In this document: positions 1 through 6,970 of the stretch, piece after piece
Layout of the letters: every line of letters begins with the position of its first letter
Position numbering within the stretch: the stretch's first letter is position 1
Assembly: GCA_900471925.1 (NCBI GenBank)
Contig: UCGV01000010.1
Span: 387,257 to 451,256, forward strand
DNA: 64,000 nt
Source: Hyphomicrobiales bacterium
GTDB lineage: Bacteria > Pseudomonadota > Alphaproteobacteria > Rhizobiales > Rhizobiaceae
Reading direction: 5' to 3'
Notes under the pieces: model-generated
Databases searched by the model: none
Seen by the model: only the letters and a program-made list of their open reading frames with translations
Told to the model about the DNA's origin: nothing
Made by a program: the position numbers and the translations under genes

Positions 1-888
1 GGCGAAATCCAGCCGCTCGATCGGCAGGTTGGCACGGCGCGGGTGGGACAGGGCGTAGCCGATCGCGGTGCGCATATCAGGGGCGCCGAGCTGCGCCAGT
101 ACTGATCCGTCCGTATAACCGACCATGGAATGGATGATCGACTGCGGATGCACGATCACCTCCACCTGTTCGGGGCGCAGGCCGAAGAGGTGTTTCGCCT
201 CGATCATTTCCAGCGCCTTGTTGAAGAGCGAGGCGCTGTCGATGGAAATCTTCAGGCCCATCGACCAGCGCGGATGAGCACGCGCCGCCTCGACGGTGAC
301 ATTGGCCATTTCTTCACGCGTGAACGTGCGGAAGGGGCCGCCCGAAGCTGTCAGGATGATGCGTTCTACGGCGTGGCGCTGGTTTTCCTCCAGCACCTGG
401 AAGATCGCATTATGTTCGCTATCGACCGGCAGCAACTTGCCGCCGCCGTCTTTTACGGCCTCGATGAAAAGATCGCCGGCAGCGACCAGGCATTCCTTGT
501 TGGCAAGTGCGATATCGGCGCCACGCCGGGCTGCCGCAAGCGTCGGGGCCAGACCGGCTGTGCCGACGATGGCGGCCATCACCCAATCCGCCTCGCGATC
601 GGCCGCTTCCATGAGCCCGGATTTGCCGGCAGCCACGGCGATGCCGCTGCCCGACAGCTCGCTCTTGAGCGATTCGTAGTGCTGGTCATTGGCGATGACG
701 GCGAGACGCGCGCCCGAGGATTTCGCCTGCCGGGCCAGCAATTCCACATTACCATTGCCGGTCAGGACGGAAATTTCGAAATTTTCCCGGCCACCAAGAT
801 GATCGACGACATCAAGCGTATTCTGGCCGACTGAGCCCGTCGAACCGAAGATACTGAGGCGTCGCGGCGTGTTTTTCGTCGTCATCAT
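1..888 (-). CDS. dxr: 1-deoxy-D-xylulose 5-phosphate reductoisomerase (3' end beyond window)
   Basis: Second enzyme of the MEP isoprenoid pathway: NADPH-dependent conversion of DXP to 2-C-methyl-D-erythritol 4-phosphate in the cytosol. The reverse strand opens with ATG ATG ACG ACG, then the NADPH-binding loop IFGSTGSVGQ at about residue 11. It continues with the metal/substrate motif VDSEHNAIFQ and the catalytic-loop segment TASGGPFR. About 296 codons are present; the family is near 390-400, so roughly 100 C-terminal residues lie left of base 1. Family identity is very secure. The start at 888 (or the adjacent ATG at 885) is the only ATG pair directly before the Rossmann loop. No promoter was obvious upstream. 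Confidence 0.96.
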   Translation of the reverse strand, partial: MMTTKNTPRRLSIFGSTGSVGQNTLDVVDHLGGRENFEISVLTGNGNVELLARQAKSSGARLAVIANDQHYESLKSELSGSGIAVAAGKSGLMEAADREADWVMAAIVGTAGLAPTLAAARRGADIALANKECLVAAGDLFIEAVKDGGGKLLPVDSEHNAIFQVLEENQRHAVERIILTASGGPFRTFTREEMANVTVEAARAHPRWSMGLKISIDSASLFNKALEMIEAKHLFGLRPEQVEVIVHPQSIIHSMVGYTDGSVLAQLGAPDMRTAIGYALSHPRRANLPIERLDFA

Positions 889-1267
889 GGTCGATTTCGC
901 AAAAAATTGCAGATTTGCCCTCGGCTCTACAAGGGATCGAAAGAGGCAGCAAGTGTGCACTGCAGCAAATTTCGACGCCGAAGGGGTTTACATCATCAAC
1001 CCGTGATGTGATCCTCATAACAGTCCTCACGGGGATCATCATTTGCCGCGGCCAGTTATAGTCGCAAAGGCAAATCCGCTGGGTGCCATGGCGCCTGACG
1101 AGCAACCGGCAATTTATGCCACTGGCCGCAGGCCAAACAAAAATCGAAGACCAAACCGGGATTGCGCCTTTGCGCCATCCTTCATTGCGTTCGACGCCGA
1201 GCGCTTCCACGTCCGAACTGCGCCTTCAGGCGAGTCGTCGGTGTGCGAGTTCAAAACGATCGACAGT
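889..1267. other. intergenic region between divergent dxr and an exported protein gene
   Basis: These 379 bases separate dxr (leftward) from the exported-protein gene at 1268 (rightward), so they must carry both promoters. Open frames cross the region on both strands. They begin with long unconserved-looking stretches and have no convincing ribosome-binding site, and the reverse one overlaps dxr in another frame. I see no tRNA, strong terminator or repeat. Confidence 0.5.
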
Positions 1268-1915
1268 ATGAAGCAAATAAAGACTGCATGCTTTGTTTTT
1301 GCCCTCCTGCCATTTGCAAATCCGGCATCTGCGGATGATCTGTTCATCTGGTCGCCTGTGAAGGTCTCCAACCGTTCCTACAAGACGACTGTCGGTTTCC
1401 GGCTGCCGATGGAATGGGAGACAAGCGCGGGTGCGGATCTGGCGCTTGCCTCTAACAAGAGCGGCGCACCGATGCCGGGTTCCGGTCAGGCCATGCTCTG
1501 GGGCAGGCTCGAAAAGGTCAGCGTCACGCCGGCGAGCCGGGCACAGCAGGATGTGACGCTGCAGGTGGATACGCTGCGCGGCAGCGGTGCGCTGATGCTC
1601 AGCCGCTCGCGAAGCTGGATACTTTCCGACACACTCGATATGCAAACCACCCGTTCCGTCAGCGTGGGTTATGATGCCGTTGACGCCCGGCAGGCAACAG
1701 TCTCCGCATCGCAGGCAATCAATCTGATTCACCCTTGGACGGGCACATCGATCTCGGCCGGCAGCAGCGTCGGCAATGTCAACGGCGATTTCTCCAGCAC
1801 CTTAGGTGTCAGCCAGACACTTTTTCCCAATCTCGGGCTTAATGCCTCGGTGACCGATCCGCTGTCCACTGGGCGGACGGGAAATATCAATGTGAACTAC
1901 CAGCTGAACTGGTAG
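1268..1915 (+). CDS. exported hypothetical protein, possible outer-membrane beta-strand protein
   Basis: A 215-residue protein of unknown family. I chose the ATG at 1268 because it begins a clear Sec signal peptide: Lys at residues 2 and 5, a hydrophobic core, then NPASA before Asp-Asp. The frame is open further upstream, but that part looks non-coding. The mature part alternates polar and hydrophobic residues, is rich in Ser, Thr, Gly and Asn, and ends in an aromatic (NYQLNW). That pattern is common in outer-membrane beta structures, so surface location is an inference. The next gene, a BON-domain protein, is 56 bases downstream and could be co-transcribed. Confidence 0.7.
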   Translation: MKQIKTACFVFALLPFANPASADDLFIWSPVKVSNRSYKTTVGFRLPMEWETSAGADLALASNKSGAPMPGSGQAMLWGRLEKVSVTPASRAQQDVTLQVDTLRGSGALMLSRSRSWILSDTLDMQTTRSVSVGYDAVDARQATVSASQAINLIHPWTGTSISAGSSVGNVNGDFSSTLGVSQTLFPNLGLNASVTDPLSTGRTGNINVNYQLNW

Positions 1916-1941
1916 GCGAAACCAAAGCGCACTATCTGCGT

Positions 1942-1965
1942 TTCCTCCGCAATATCACGGAGGAA
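1942..1965 (+). promoter_or_regulatory. hairpin masking the Shine-Dalgarno of the BON-domain gene
   Basis: The 8-base arm TTCCTCCG (1942-1949) is perfectly complementary to CGGAGGAA (1958-1965), with loop CAATATCA. The 3' arm contains the GGAGG ribosome-binding site of the gene starting at 1972. A folded mRNA would therefore hide the site. The fold is seen in the sequence; regulation by temperature or a ligand is inference. Confidence 0.4.
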
Positions 1966-1971
1966 GAGACA

Positions 1972-2238
1972 ATGGTGTTCAAGGAACCAACATTTCATGG
2001 GCAGATGCCCGAGGTGGAAGCGGAATATGCCAATCATGCGACGCTGGAGGCATCTGTTGCCAATGCGCTGGCGATTGCAGGCGGCATCGACGCCGCTGAT
2101 GTCGAGGTTACAGCAGAAGGCGATGAAATCGTTCTAAGCGGCAATGTCGGCACGGTTGGCGAAATCGAGCGGGCGACCGCGGTCGCCAGAACGGTCGAAG
2201 GCGTCCATGCCGTTCATAATCGCATCCTGCTCGGGTGA
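1972..2238 (+). CDS. BON-domain protein
   Basis: An 88-residue protein with a C-terminal BON domain (about residues 22-88). It shows the pattern V-x-V-x-A-x-G-D-E-I-V-L-S-G-x-V, then a helix ending in V-x-G-V-x-A-V-H-N-x-I. BON domains occur in osmotic-stress and periplasmic or membrane-binding proteins such as OsmY. No signal peptide is visible, so it may stay in the cytosol. A strong GGAGGAAG ribosome-binding site precedes the ATG but lies in a hairpin (1942-1965). The upstream exported-protein gene ends 56 bases before. Specific function unknown. Confidence 0.85.
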   Translation: MVFKEPTFHGQMPEVEAEYANHATLEASVANALAIAGGIDAADVEVTAEGDEIVLSGNVGTVGEIERATAVARTVEGVHAVHNRILLG

Positions 2239-2266
2239 CCCAAAAGTAAACGTCTCGAGTTAACCA

Positions 2267-2282
2267 TTAACCGAAGATTAAC
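2267..2282 (+). promoter_or_regulatory. CtrA-type binding site TTAA-N7-TTAAC
   Basis: TTAA at 2267-2270, seven bases, then TTAAC at 2278-2282 match the full CtrA consensus known from Caulobacter and rhizobia. A further half-site TTAACC lies at 2260-2265. It is about 80 bases before the methyltransferase start at 2361, a position suited to cell-cycle control of that gene. Binding is inferred. Confidence 0.5.
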
Positions 2283-2360
2283 GTTACGTAAGTTTACCCG
2301 CATCGCTCCCTGACCTAGGTTCCGGCCCAGTCCACAGCCCCCGGAACGTCAGGTATTTCG

Positions 2361-3158
2361 ATGCATCAGATGGAAGTGATCAATCGCCGGACATGGAGCA
2401 ATCCGCTCTCCCGGCGCGACTATCGCAACAGCAATGGCTTCATCAATGAAGGCGAGCGCATGGTGCTGAGCATCGGCCTAGCCAATGCGAAAGGCGGTCG
2501 CATGCTCGATATCGGTGTCGGCGGCGGCCGCACGGCGGCACTTCTCGCCAAGGAGGCCGGCGACTATGTCGGCATCGATTATACGCCCGAGATGGTGACG
2601 CTTGCCCGCTCCAATTATCCGGGCCTTCGCTTCGAGCATATGGACGCACGCGATCTCTCCGCCTTCGAAAGCGGCTCCTTCGATCTCGTCGTGTTCAGTT
2701 ACAACGGCATCGATTCAGTCGATGCCGACGGCCGGAGGTCCGTCATGCGTGAGGTTTCCCGTGTGTTGAAAGCCGGCGGCACCTTCGCCTTTTCGACCTT
2801 CAATCGCAATTGGCATGGTTTTGGCGAGAACCGCGCCCGCTCGTCGATCATCTGGTCCAACCATCCGGTGAAGCTGAGTTTCCGGCTGATCAAGCACGCA
2901 GTTGGCCTGGTACGCGAACGTCGATTCGCGCCGCTGGAGCAGCGTGATGGCGAGCATGCGATCCTGCTTCACCGCGCCCATGATTTCGGCATCATGGTCT
3001 ATGCCACCACGCCCGGCCAGTTGCGGTCGCAGCTTACGGAAAGCGGCTTTGCCGGCGAGCCGCTGCTCTTCTCGGTCGAGGGTCGTCCGCTCGGCGGCGA
3101 GACGCTGGCGGACGAGGAATATTTCCACGTCGTCGCGCGCAAGCCCTCGCTCAGTTGA
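2361..3158 (+). CDS. class I SAM-dependent methyltransferase
   Basis: A 265-residue Rossmann-fold methyltransferase. Motif I is MLDIGVGGGRTAALLA (about residues 48-63) and motif II ends in VGIDYTPEM. The acidic DLVVFSYNGID strand and a post-motif LKAGGTFAFSTFN follow, as in UbiE/Methyltransf_11 proteins. The substrate cannot be told. The start ATG at 2361 follows a weak ribosome-binding region; a second ATG three codons in is possible. Upstream lies a full CtrA-type box, suggesting cell-cycle or envelope-linked expression. Confidence 0.85.
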   Translation: MHQMEVINRRTWSNPLSRRDYRNSNGFINEGERMVLSIGLANAKGGRMLDIGVGGGRTAALLAKEAGDYVGIDYTPEMVTLARSNYPGLRFEHMDARDLSAFESGSFDLVVFSYNGIDSVDADGRRSVMREVSRVLKAGGTFAFSTFNRNWHGFGENRARSSIIWSNHPVKLSFRLIKHAVGLVRERRFAPLEQRDGEHAILLHRAHDFGIMVYATTPGQLRSQLTESGFAGEPLLFSVEGRPLGGETLADEEYFHVVARKPSLS

Positions 3159-3323
3159 TCAGCCGGCAAATCGCTCTGTCAGGAAGCTGGCAGGGGCCTT
3201 TTCGCCGACGAGACGATCGGTTTTCTGTGCGGCGATGGGCGCCTGCGACTGGTGGGTGATCGCCAGCAACAGACCGCTGACGACGACACAGCCGATAGCA
3301 AGCAAGGTCATTCGAATACGCAT
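3159..3323 (-). CDS. small membrane-anchored or exported protein (54 aa)
   Basis: A short reverse-strand gene. Its ATG at 3321-3323 is preceded by an AGGAGT ribosome-binding site. The product starts MRIRMTLLAIGCVVVSGLLL, a positively charged N-terminus followed by a hydrophobic helix (residues 6-21). A polar tail of about 30 residues contains QAPIAAQKTDRLVGEKAP. It could be a signal peptide with a short mature peptide or a single-pass membrane protein. It converges on the methyltransferase: its stop TGA ends just after the methyltransferase stop. Function unknown. Confidence 0.6.
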   Translation of the reverse strand: MRIRMTLLAIGCVVVSGLLLAITHQSQAPIAAQKTDRLVGEKAPASFLTERFAG

Positions 3324-3390
3324 GGCGGATACTCCTGTTCTGTCGCTAGAACGCGGAGAAATAACCGAAGTTCCTCATGCCTCAGAAAAG

Positions 3391-3420
3391 TAAACCCGGC
3401 TGGGAAACCAGCCGGGTTTA
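3391..3420 (-). terminator. Rho-independent terminator of the small exported protein gene
   Basis: A 13-bp perfect stem (TAAACCCGGCTGG / CCAGCCGGGTTTA) closes a 4-base loop. Read leftward it is followed by CTTTTC, a short U-rich tract, and it lies just after the stop of the gene at 3453-3689. Confidence 0.75.
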
Positions 3421-3452
3421 CTGCATGTGCCGGACGTTTTTACGGCAGGCTT

Positions 3453-3689
3453 TTAACGGCAGACCTGGGTCTTCTTGATCACGACATGGCCGTGGCTATG
3501 AACGCGCTCGGTGCGGGTGACGCAATCATGCGAAACGCGGCGCGGCGGCAGGTGGTGACCATAATAGGGACGATGATAGCCGGGGCCGCCATGGTCGGTC
3601 GTAATAACTACGCTGGCGGCCTGCGACGGCAGCGCGCCGGCAAAAATGGAAGCAGCGGCAAAAGCGGAAACAATGATAACATTCTTCAT
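3453..3689 (-). CDS. small exported protein with paired cysteines
   Basis: A 78-residue protein with a clear signal peptide (MKNVIIVSAFAAASIFAGAL, cleavage after PSQA) and an AGAGAGG-type ribosome-binding site. The mature part is rich in His, Tyr, Pro and Gly. It ends in C-V-T-R ... V-V-I-K-K-T-Q-V-C-R, so two cysteines could form a disulfide in the periplasm. The same plan (signal peptide, VTV/VVIT start, Tyr/Arg/His-rich middle, CVTR...VxK...C end) recurs in the gene at 55726-56031. Function unknown. A strong terminator follows. Confidence 0.7.
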   Translation of the reverse strand: MKNVIIVSAFAAASIFAGALPSQAASVVITTDHGGPGYHRPYYGHHLPPRRVSHDCVTRTERVHSHGHVVIKKTQVCR

Positions 3690-3833
3690 GACAAGCCTCT
3701 CTTTCTAAGTTCGTCGGGGAGATGAACTCGGTGAAGCGCAATCAGTTCAATCACATAGCATTAACAATTGTGTCAGCGGCAACCTTTGCCCCTTGCGAAC
3801 CGTTCTGATGTCGAAACAGCGGAAGGCATCATC

Positions 3834-4343
3834 ATGGGATCGGTTGGAAGGGTCGTCACACTGGTCATAGGGCTTGCCGGCGGCGCGCTTTTCTCGCAGG
3901 CGCCGGAATTTGCCCAGCAGTATCGCCAGCGCATCGGCGGGGCGATCGACGAACTCAGGATCATCGTCGACGACTTCACGAAACAGGCCGCCGACCATCA
4001 TCTCGATCGCCAGCAGGCGCTGGATGCCTATGCCCGTTCAGCCGACGATTTCCTGCGCGATCGCGGTGTCTCCATGCGCGGTACGCTGGAGCGCTACGAA
4101 CGGCTCGTCACCCAGCAGTCGGATCTCGGCAGTGCGGCGCCGGTGGCAAAGCCGTTCGTGCTGATGCGTAATGCCGATGAGGGTATCCTTGCGAATACAT
4201 GGCGCGACTTCGTGCCGGGCGTTCCCGTCAGCTTTGCCGGTCTCGTCTGGGCGGCTGTCGGTTTTATCTGCTGCTGGGTTGTGACTGCGCTGTTTGGCGC
4301 GGGCGCAAAACATGCCGTTCGATGGCGGCCCGGATATCGATGA
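3834..4343 (+). CDS. DUF2937 family membrane protein
   Basis: A 169-residue protein with an N-terminal hydrophobic helix (about residues 6-22) and a strong C-terminal membrane helix (about 140-160, containing VGFICCWVVTALF). The region between them is polar, helical and Gln/Asp/Arg-rich. This layout matches DUF2937 proteins of alphaproteobacteria, which have no known function. I start at the ATG at 3834 because GGAAGG lies seven bases before it and the hydrophobic helix follows at once; the frame is open 22 codons further up. tRNA-Arg lies just downstream on the other strand. Confidence 0.75.
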   Translation: MGSVGRVVTLVIGLAGGALFSQAPEFAQQYRQRIGGAIDELRIIVDDFTKQAADHHLDRQQALDAYARSADDFLRDRGVSMRGTLERYERLVTQQSDLGSAAPVAKPFVLMRNADEGILANTWRDFVPGVPVSFAGLVWAAVGFICCWVVTALFGAGAKHAVRWRPGYR

Positions 4344-4349
4344 AGGCAA

Positions 4350-4426
4350 TGGTGATCCCGACGCGATTCGAACGCGTGACCCCCAGATTAGGAATCTGGT
4401 GCTCTATCCTGCTGAGCTACGGGACC
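4350..4426 (-). tRNA. tRNA-Arg (anticodon CCT)
   Basis: The reverse strand gives a 77-base cloverleaf. The acceptor stem is GGTCCCG/CGGGATC with one G-U pair. The D arm contains GCTCAGCAGGATAGAGC, the anticodon loop is TTCCTAA on a CCAGA/TCTGG stem, and the T loop is GTTCGAATC. The 3' CCA is encoded. It decodes AGG. No integrase or attachment-site duplication is seen beside it. Confidence 0.95.
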
Positions 4427-4445
4427 ACTCCGCTGCCATGCATAC

Positions 4446-4474
4446 AAAAGGCTTGGCGGGAAGCCAAGCCTTTT
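4446..4474 (-). terminator. terminator hairpin after the M20 amidohydrolase gene
   Basis: A 12-bp perfect stem AAAAGGCTTGGC / GCCAAGCCTTTT around a 5-base loop. The A/T ends give a U-run on either strand. It sits 24 bases past the amidohydrolase stop and before the tRNA gene read in the same direction. Confidence 0.75.
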
Positions 4475-4498
4475 CATTGTCTCTAATGGCGTTTCGTT

Positions 4499-5662
4499 TC
4501 AGGCGCCGAGGCGCTGTTCTGCGAGACGCACCCAGTAGGAAATGCCGTGGGCGATGGCCTCGTCGTTGAAGTCGTAGGCGGGGTTGTGCAGGCCGGCGGT
4601 GTCGCCATTGCCGATGAAGATGAAGGCGCCGGGGCGGGCGTTCAGCATGTAGGAGAAATCCTCGCCGCCCATCATCGGATCGAATTCCGGATTGACGTTG
4701 GTTTCGCCGGCAATGTCGGTCGCGACCGCAACGGCGTGTTCCGTCTCATCCGAATGGTTGAAGGTGATGGGGTAATTGCGATGGAAGCTGATATCGGCTT
4801 CAGCCCCGTGGGCGGCGCAGATGCCTTTCACGACTTCGCTCAGGCGCGCTTCGGCCTGGTCGCGTACTTCATCATCAAGCGTGCGGATCGTGCCGGCGAA
4901 GGTCGCGTCGTTGGGGATTACGTTATGGGCGAAGCCGGCATTGAACTTGGTGACGGAGACGACGACGGAGCGCAGGGGATTGACGCTGCGCGAGGCGATA
5001 AGCTGCAGGTTGGTGACGATCTGCGCGCCGATGGCGATCGGGTCGATCGTGCGATGCGGCTGGGCAGCATGGCCGCCGCGGCCCTTGATGATGACGGTGA
5101 ACTCGTCGGTCGCCGCCATGATCGGGCCCTTGCGGGTGGCGAACTGGCCGACGGGCAGACCCGGGAGGTTGTGCATGCCATAGACCTCTTCGATACCGAA
5201 GCGCTCCATCATGCCGTCCTTGACCATGAGGTTGCCACCGCCGCCGCCTTCTTCGGCGGGCTGGAAGATAACGGCGACATTGCCGTTGAAATTGCGAGTC
5301 TCAGCAAGATATTTCGCAGCACCCAGCAGCATGGCTGTGTGGCCGTCGTGGCCGCAGGCGTGCATCTTGCCGGGGGTCTTCGAAGCCCAGGGCTTGCCGG
5401 TGATTTCTGTCAGCGGCAGGGCGTCCATATCGGCGCGCAGGCCGACCGCGCGGCTGCCTTCGCCCTTGCCCTTGATGAGGCCGACGACGCCAGTGCGGCC
5501 GATGCCGGTGACGATCTCGTCGACGCCGAATTCCTTCAGCTTTTCAGCAACGAAGGCAGCCGTGTTCTCGACGGCGAAAAGAAGTTCCGGCCGCGCATGG
5601 ATGTGGCGGCGCCACTCTGCGACTTCGTCCTGAAGTTCGGCGGCTCTATTCAGAATCGGCAT
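4499..5662 (-). CDS. M20D family amidohydrolase (hippurate hydrolase-like)
   Basis: A 387-residue cytosolic metallopeptidase-fold enzyme. Its class removes N-acyl groups from amino acids or cleaves amide conjugates. Metal-binding landmarks are GLRADMDALPLTE (about residue 75), the M20D-specific HACGHDGHTAMLLG (about 105), and AEEGGGGG (about 140). A later GGEDFSYM carries a further ligand region. Length matches the family. The real substrate (hippurate, N-acetyl-diaminopimelate, indole-acetyl amino acids) cannot be decided. It stands alone, divergent from the carboxypeptidase at 5819. Confidence 0.9.
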   Translation of the reverse strand: MPILNRAAELQDEVAEWRRHIHARPELLFAVENTAAFVAEKLKEFGVDEIVTGIGRTGVVGLIKGKGEGSRAVGLRADMDALPLTEITGKPWASKTPGKMHACGHDGHTAMLLGAAKYLAETRNFNGNVAVIFQPAEEGGGGGNLMVKDGMMERFGIEEVYGMHNLPGLPVGQFATRKGPIMAATDEFTVIIKGRGGHAAQPHRTIDPIAIGAQIVTNLQLIASRSVNPLRSVVVSVTKFNAGFAHNVIPNDATFAGTIRTLDDEVRDQAEARLSEVVKGICAAHGAEADISFHRNYPITFNHSDETEHAVAVATDIAGETNVNPEFDPMMGGEDFSYMLNARPGAFIFIGNGDTAGLHNPAYDFNDEAIAHGISYWVRLAEQRLGA

Positions 5663-5818
5663 TCTTGGCTTCCTGTGAATGAAATGCGTGGGGCCTGTCT
5701 GAAAGCATCACAAGGGCGTGATGCCTTGGAAATAACTTAGTCAATGACCTTTGCCATGTCATAGCCATATAGGGTAAATAGGGGAAGGTTTCGAGATAAT
5801 TCCCTGAAGGACGAGCAC

Positions 5819-6961
5819 TTGTCGACGCGCCACGATCGTTTGTTCGCCGCTTTGCGGCCCTTTTCTTTTGCAGCGACAGCAACGGCGGTTCTTGTCTCGT
5901 CCGCTACACTTGCTCAGGCCAATCCGCATATTCTGGTGGATGTGCAGACGGGCCGCGTGCTGGAACATGAGGAAGCCTTCCGCAAGTGGTATCCCGCCTC
6001 GCTGACCAAGTTGATGACCGTTTATACGGTGTTCGATGCGATCCGCTCTGGCCAGATCAACCTCGATACGCCCGTCGTGATGAGCAAGCGGGCCGCCGCC
6101 GAGCCGCCGGCGAAGATGGGCTTCAAGCCGGGCCAGAAATTTACGCTCGACAGCGCGCTCAAGATCCTGATGGTGAAATCGGCCAATGACATCGCCGTTG
6201 CCGTGGCCGAAGCGGTCGGCGGCACGCAGGAAGGTTTCGTTCTGCGCATGAACGCCGAGGCTGCGAAGCTCGGCATGTCGGATTCGCATTTCGTCAATCC
6301 GAACGGTCTGCCGGGCAAAGGGCAATATACGACGGCGCGCGACCTTGCGATCCTGACGGTGGCACTGCGCCGTGATTTTCCGCAATATGCCGGCTATTTC
6401 GCGATCGAGGGCTTCACCACCGGCAAGCAGAATGTGCCGAATATCAATATGCTGATCGGTCGCTTTGCCGGTGCAGACGGCATGAAGACCGGCTTCATCT
6501 GTGCGTCCGGTTTCAACCAGATCGGTTCGGCGACGCGCAGCGGCCGCACGCTGGTATCCGTCGTTCTCGGCACCGACAGCCTTGCGGCTCGCGCCGATGC
6601 CACGGCAAACCTGCTGCAGAAAGGTTTCACCACGCAGTTTTCGGCCACGGATACGCTCGGCTCGCTGAAGCCCTATGGTCCCGGCCAGGATCAGGTAAGC
6701 GACATCACCGCCGATATCTGCAGCGCCAAGGGTGCCAAGGTGCGCAGTGAAACGCGCGATGAGGTCGGCCGCATGAAGGTGCAGTCGCCCTATATCCATG
6801 AGATGGATCATGACCCGCAATATGTGTTTGCCGGCCTCATGCCAGGGCAGGATCCGCAGCCGGTCGCGCAGAACGACAAATCCGACAAGCCGGCCAGGGG
6901 CGATACGGTAGAAGCGCTCGCCAATGTGCCGGTGCCGCTGCCGCGGCCGAAATCCTTCTAA
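5819..6961 (+). CDS. dac: D-alanyl-D-alanine carboxypeptidase (penicillin-binding protein, S11)
   Basis: A 380-residue periplasmic serine enzyme that trims the terminal D-Ala of peptidoglycan pentapeptides. The three PBP motifs are in order: SLTK (Ser61, Lys64), SAN (Ser121) and KTG (about residue 223). An N-terminal hydrophobic segment ending near TLAQA is the signal peptide. The start is TTG, supported by GAAGGA seven bases upstream and the absence of a nearer ATG. The C-terminal region is Pro/Lys-rich and lacks an obvious amphipathic anchor. A metal-chaperone GTPase gene follows after only nine bases, so the two are probably one operon. Confidence 0.93.
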   Translation: MSTRHDRLFAALRPFSFAATATAVLVSSATLAQANPHILVDVQTGRVLEHEEAFRKWYPASLTKLMTVYTVFDAIRSGQINLDTPVVMSKRAAAEPPAKMGFKPGQKFTLDSALKILMVKSANDIAVAVAEAVGGTQEGFVLRMNAEAAKLGMSDSHFVNPNGLPGKGQYTTARDLAILTVALRRDFPQYAGYFAIEGFTTGKQNVPNINMLIGRFAGADGMKTGFICASGFNQIGSATRSGRTLVSVVLGTDSLAARADATANLLQKGFTTQFSATDTLGSLKPYGPGQDQVSDITADICSAKGAKVRSETRDEVGRMKVQSPYIHEMDHDPQYVFAGLMPGQDPQPVAQNDKSDKPARGDTVEALANVPVPLPRPKSF

Positions 6962-6970
6962 GGAAAAACC

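Noticed and set aside
812..1210. A 132-codon reverse frame upstream of dxr
   Set aside because: It overlaps the dxr start in another frame on the same strand, lacks a ribosome-binding site and shows no family features.
4350..4426. tRNA-Arg as an integration site
   Set aside because: No integrase, no duplicated 3' end and no foreign-looking island next to it.
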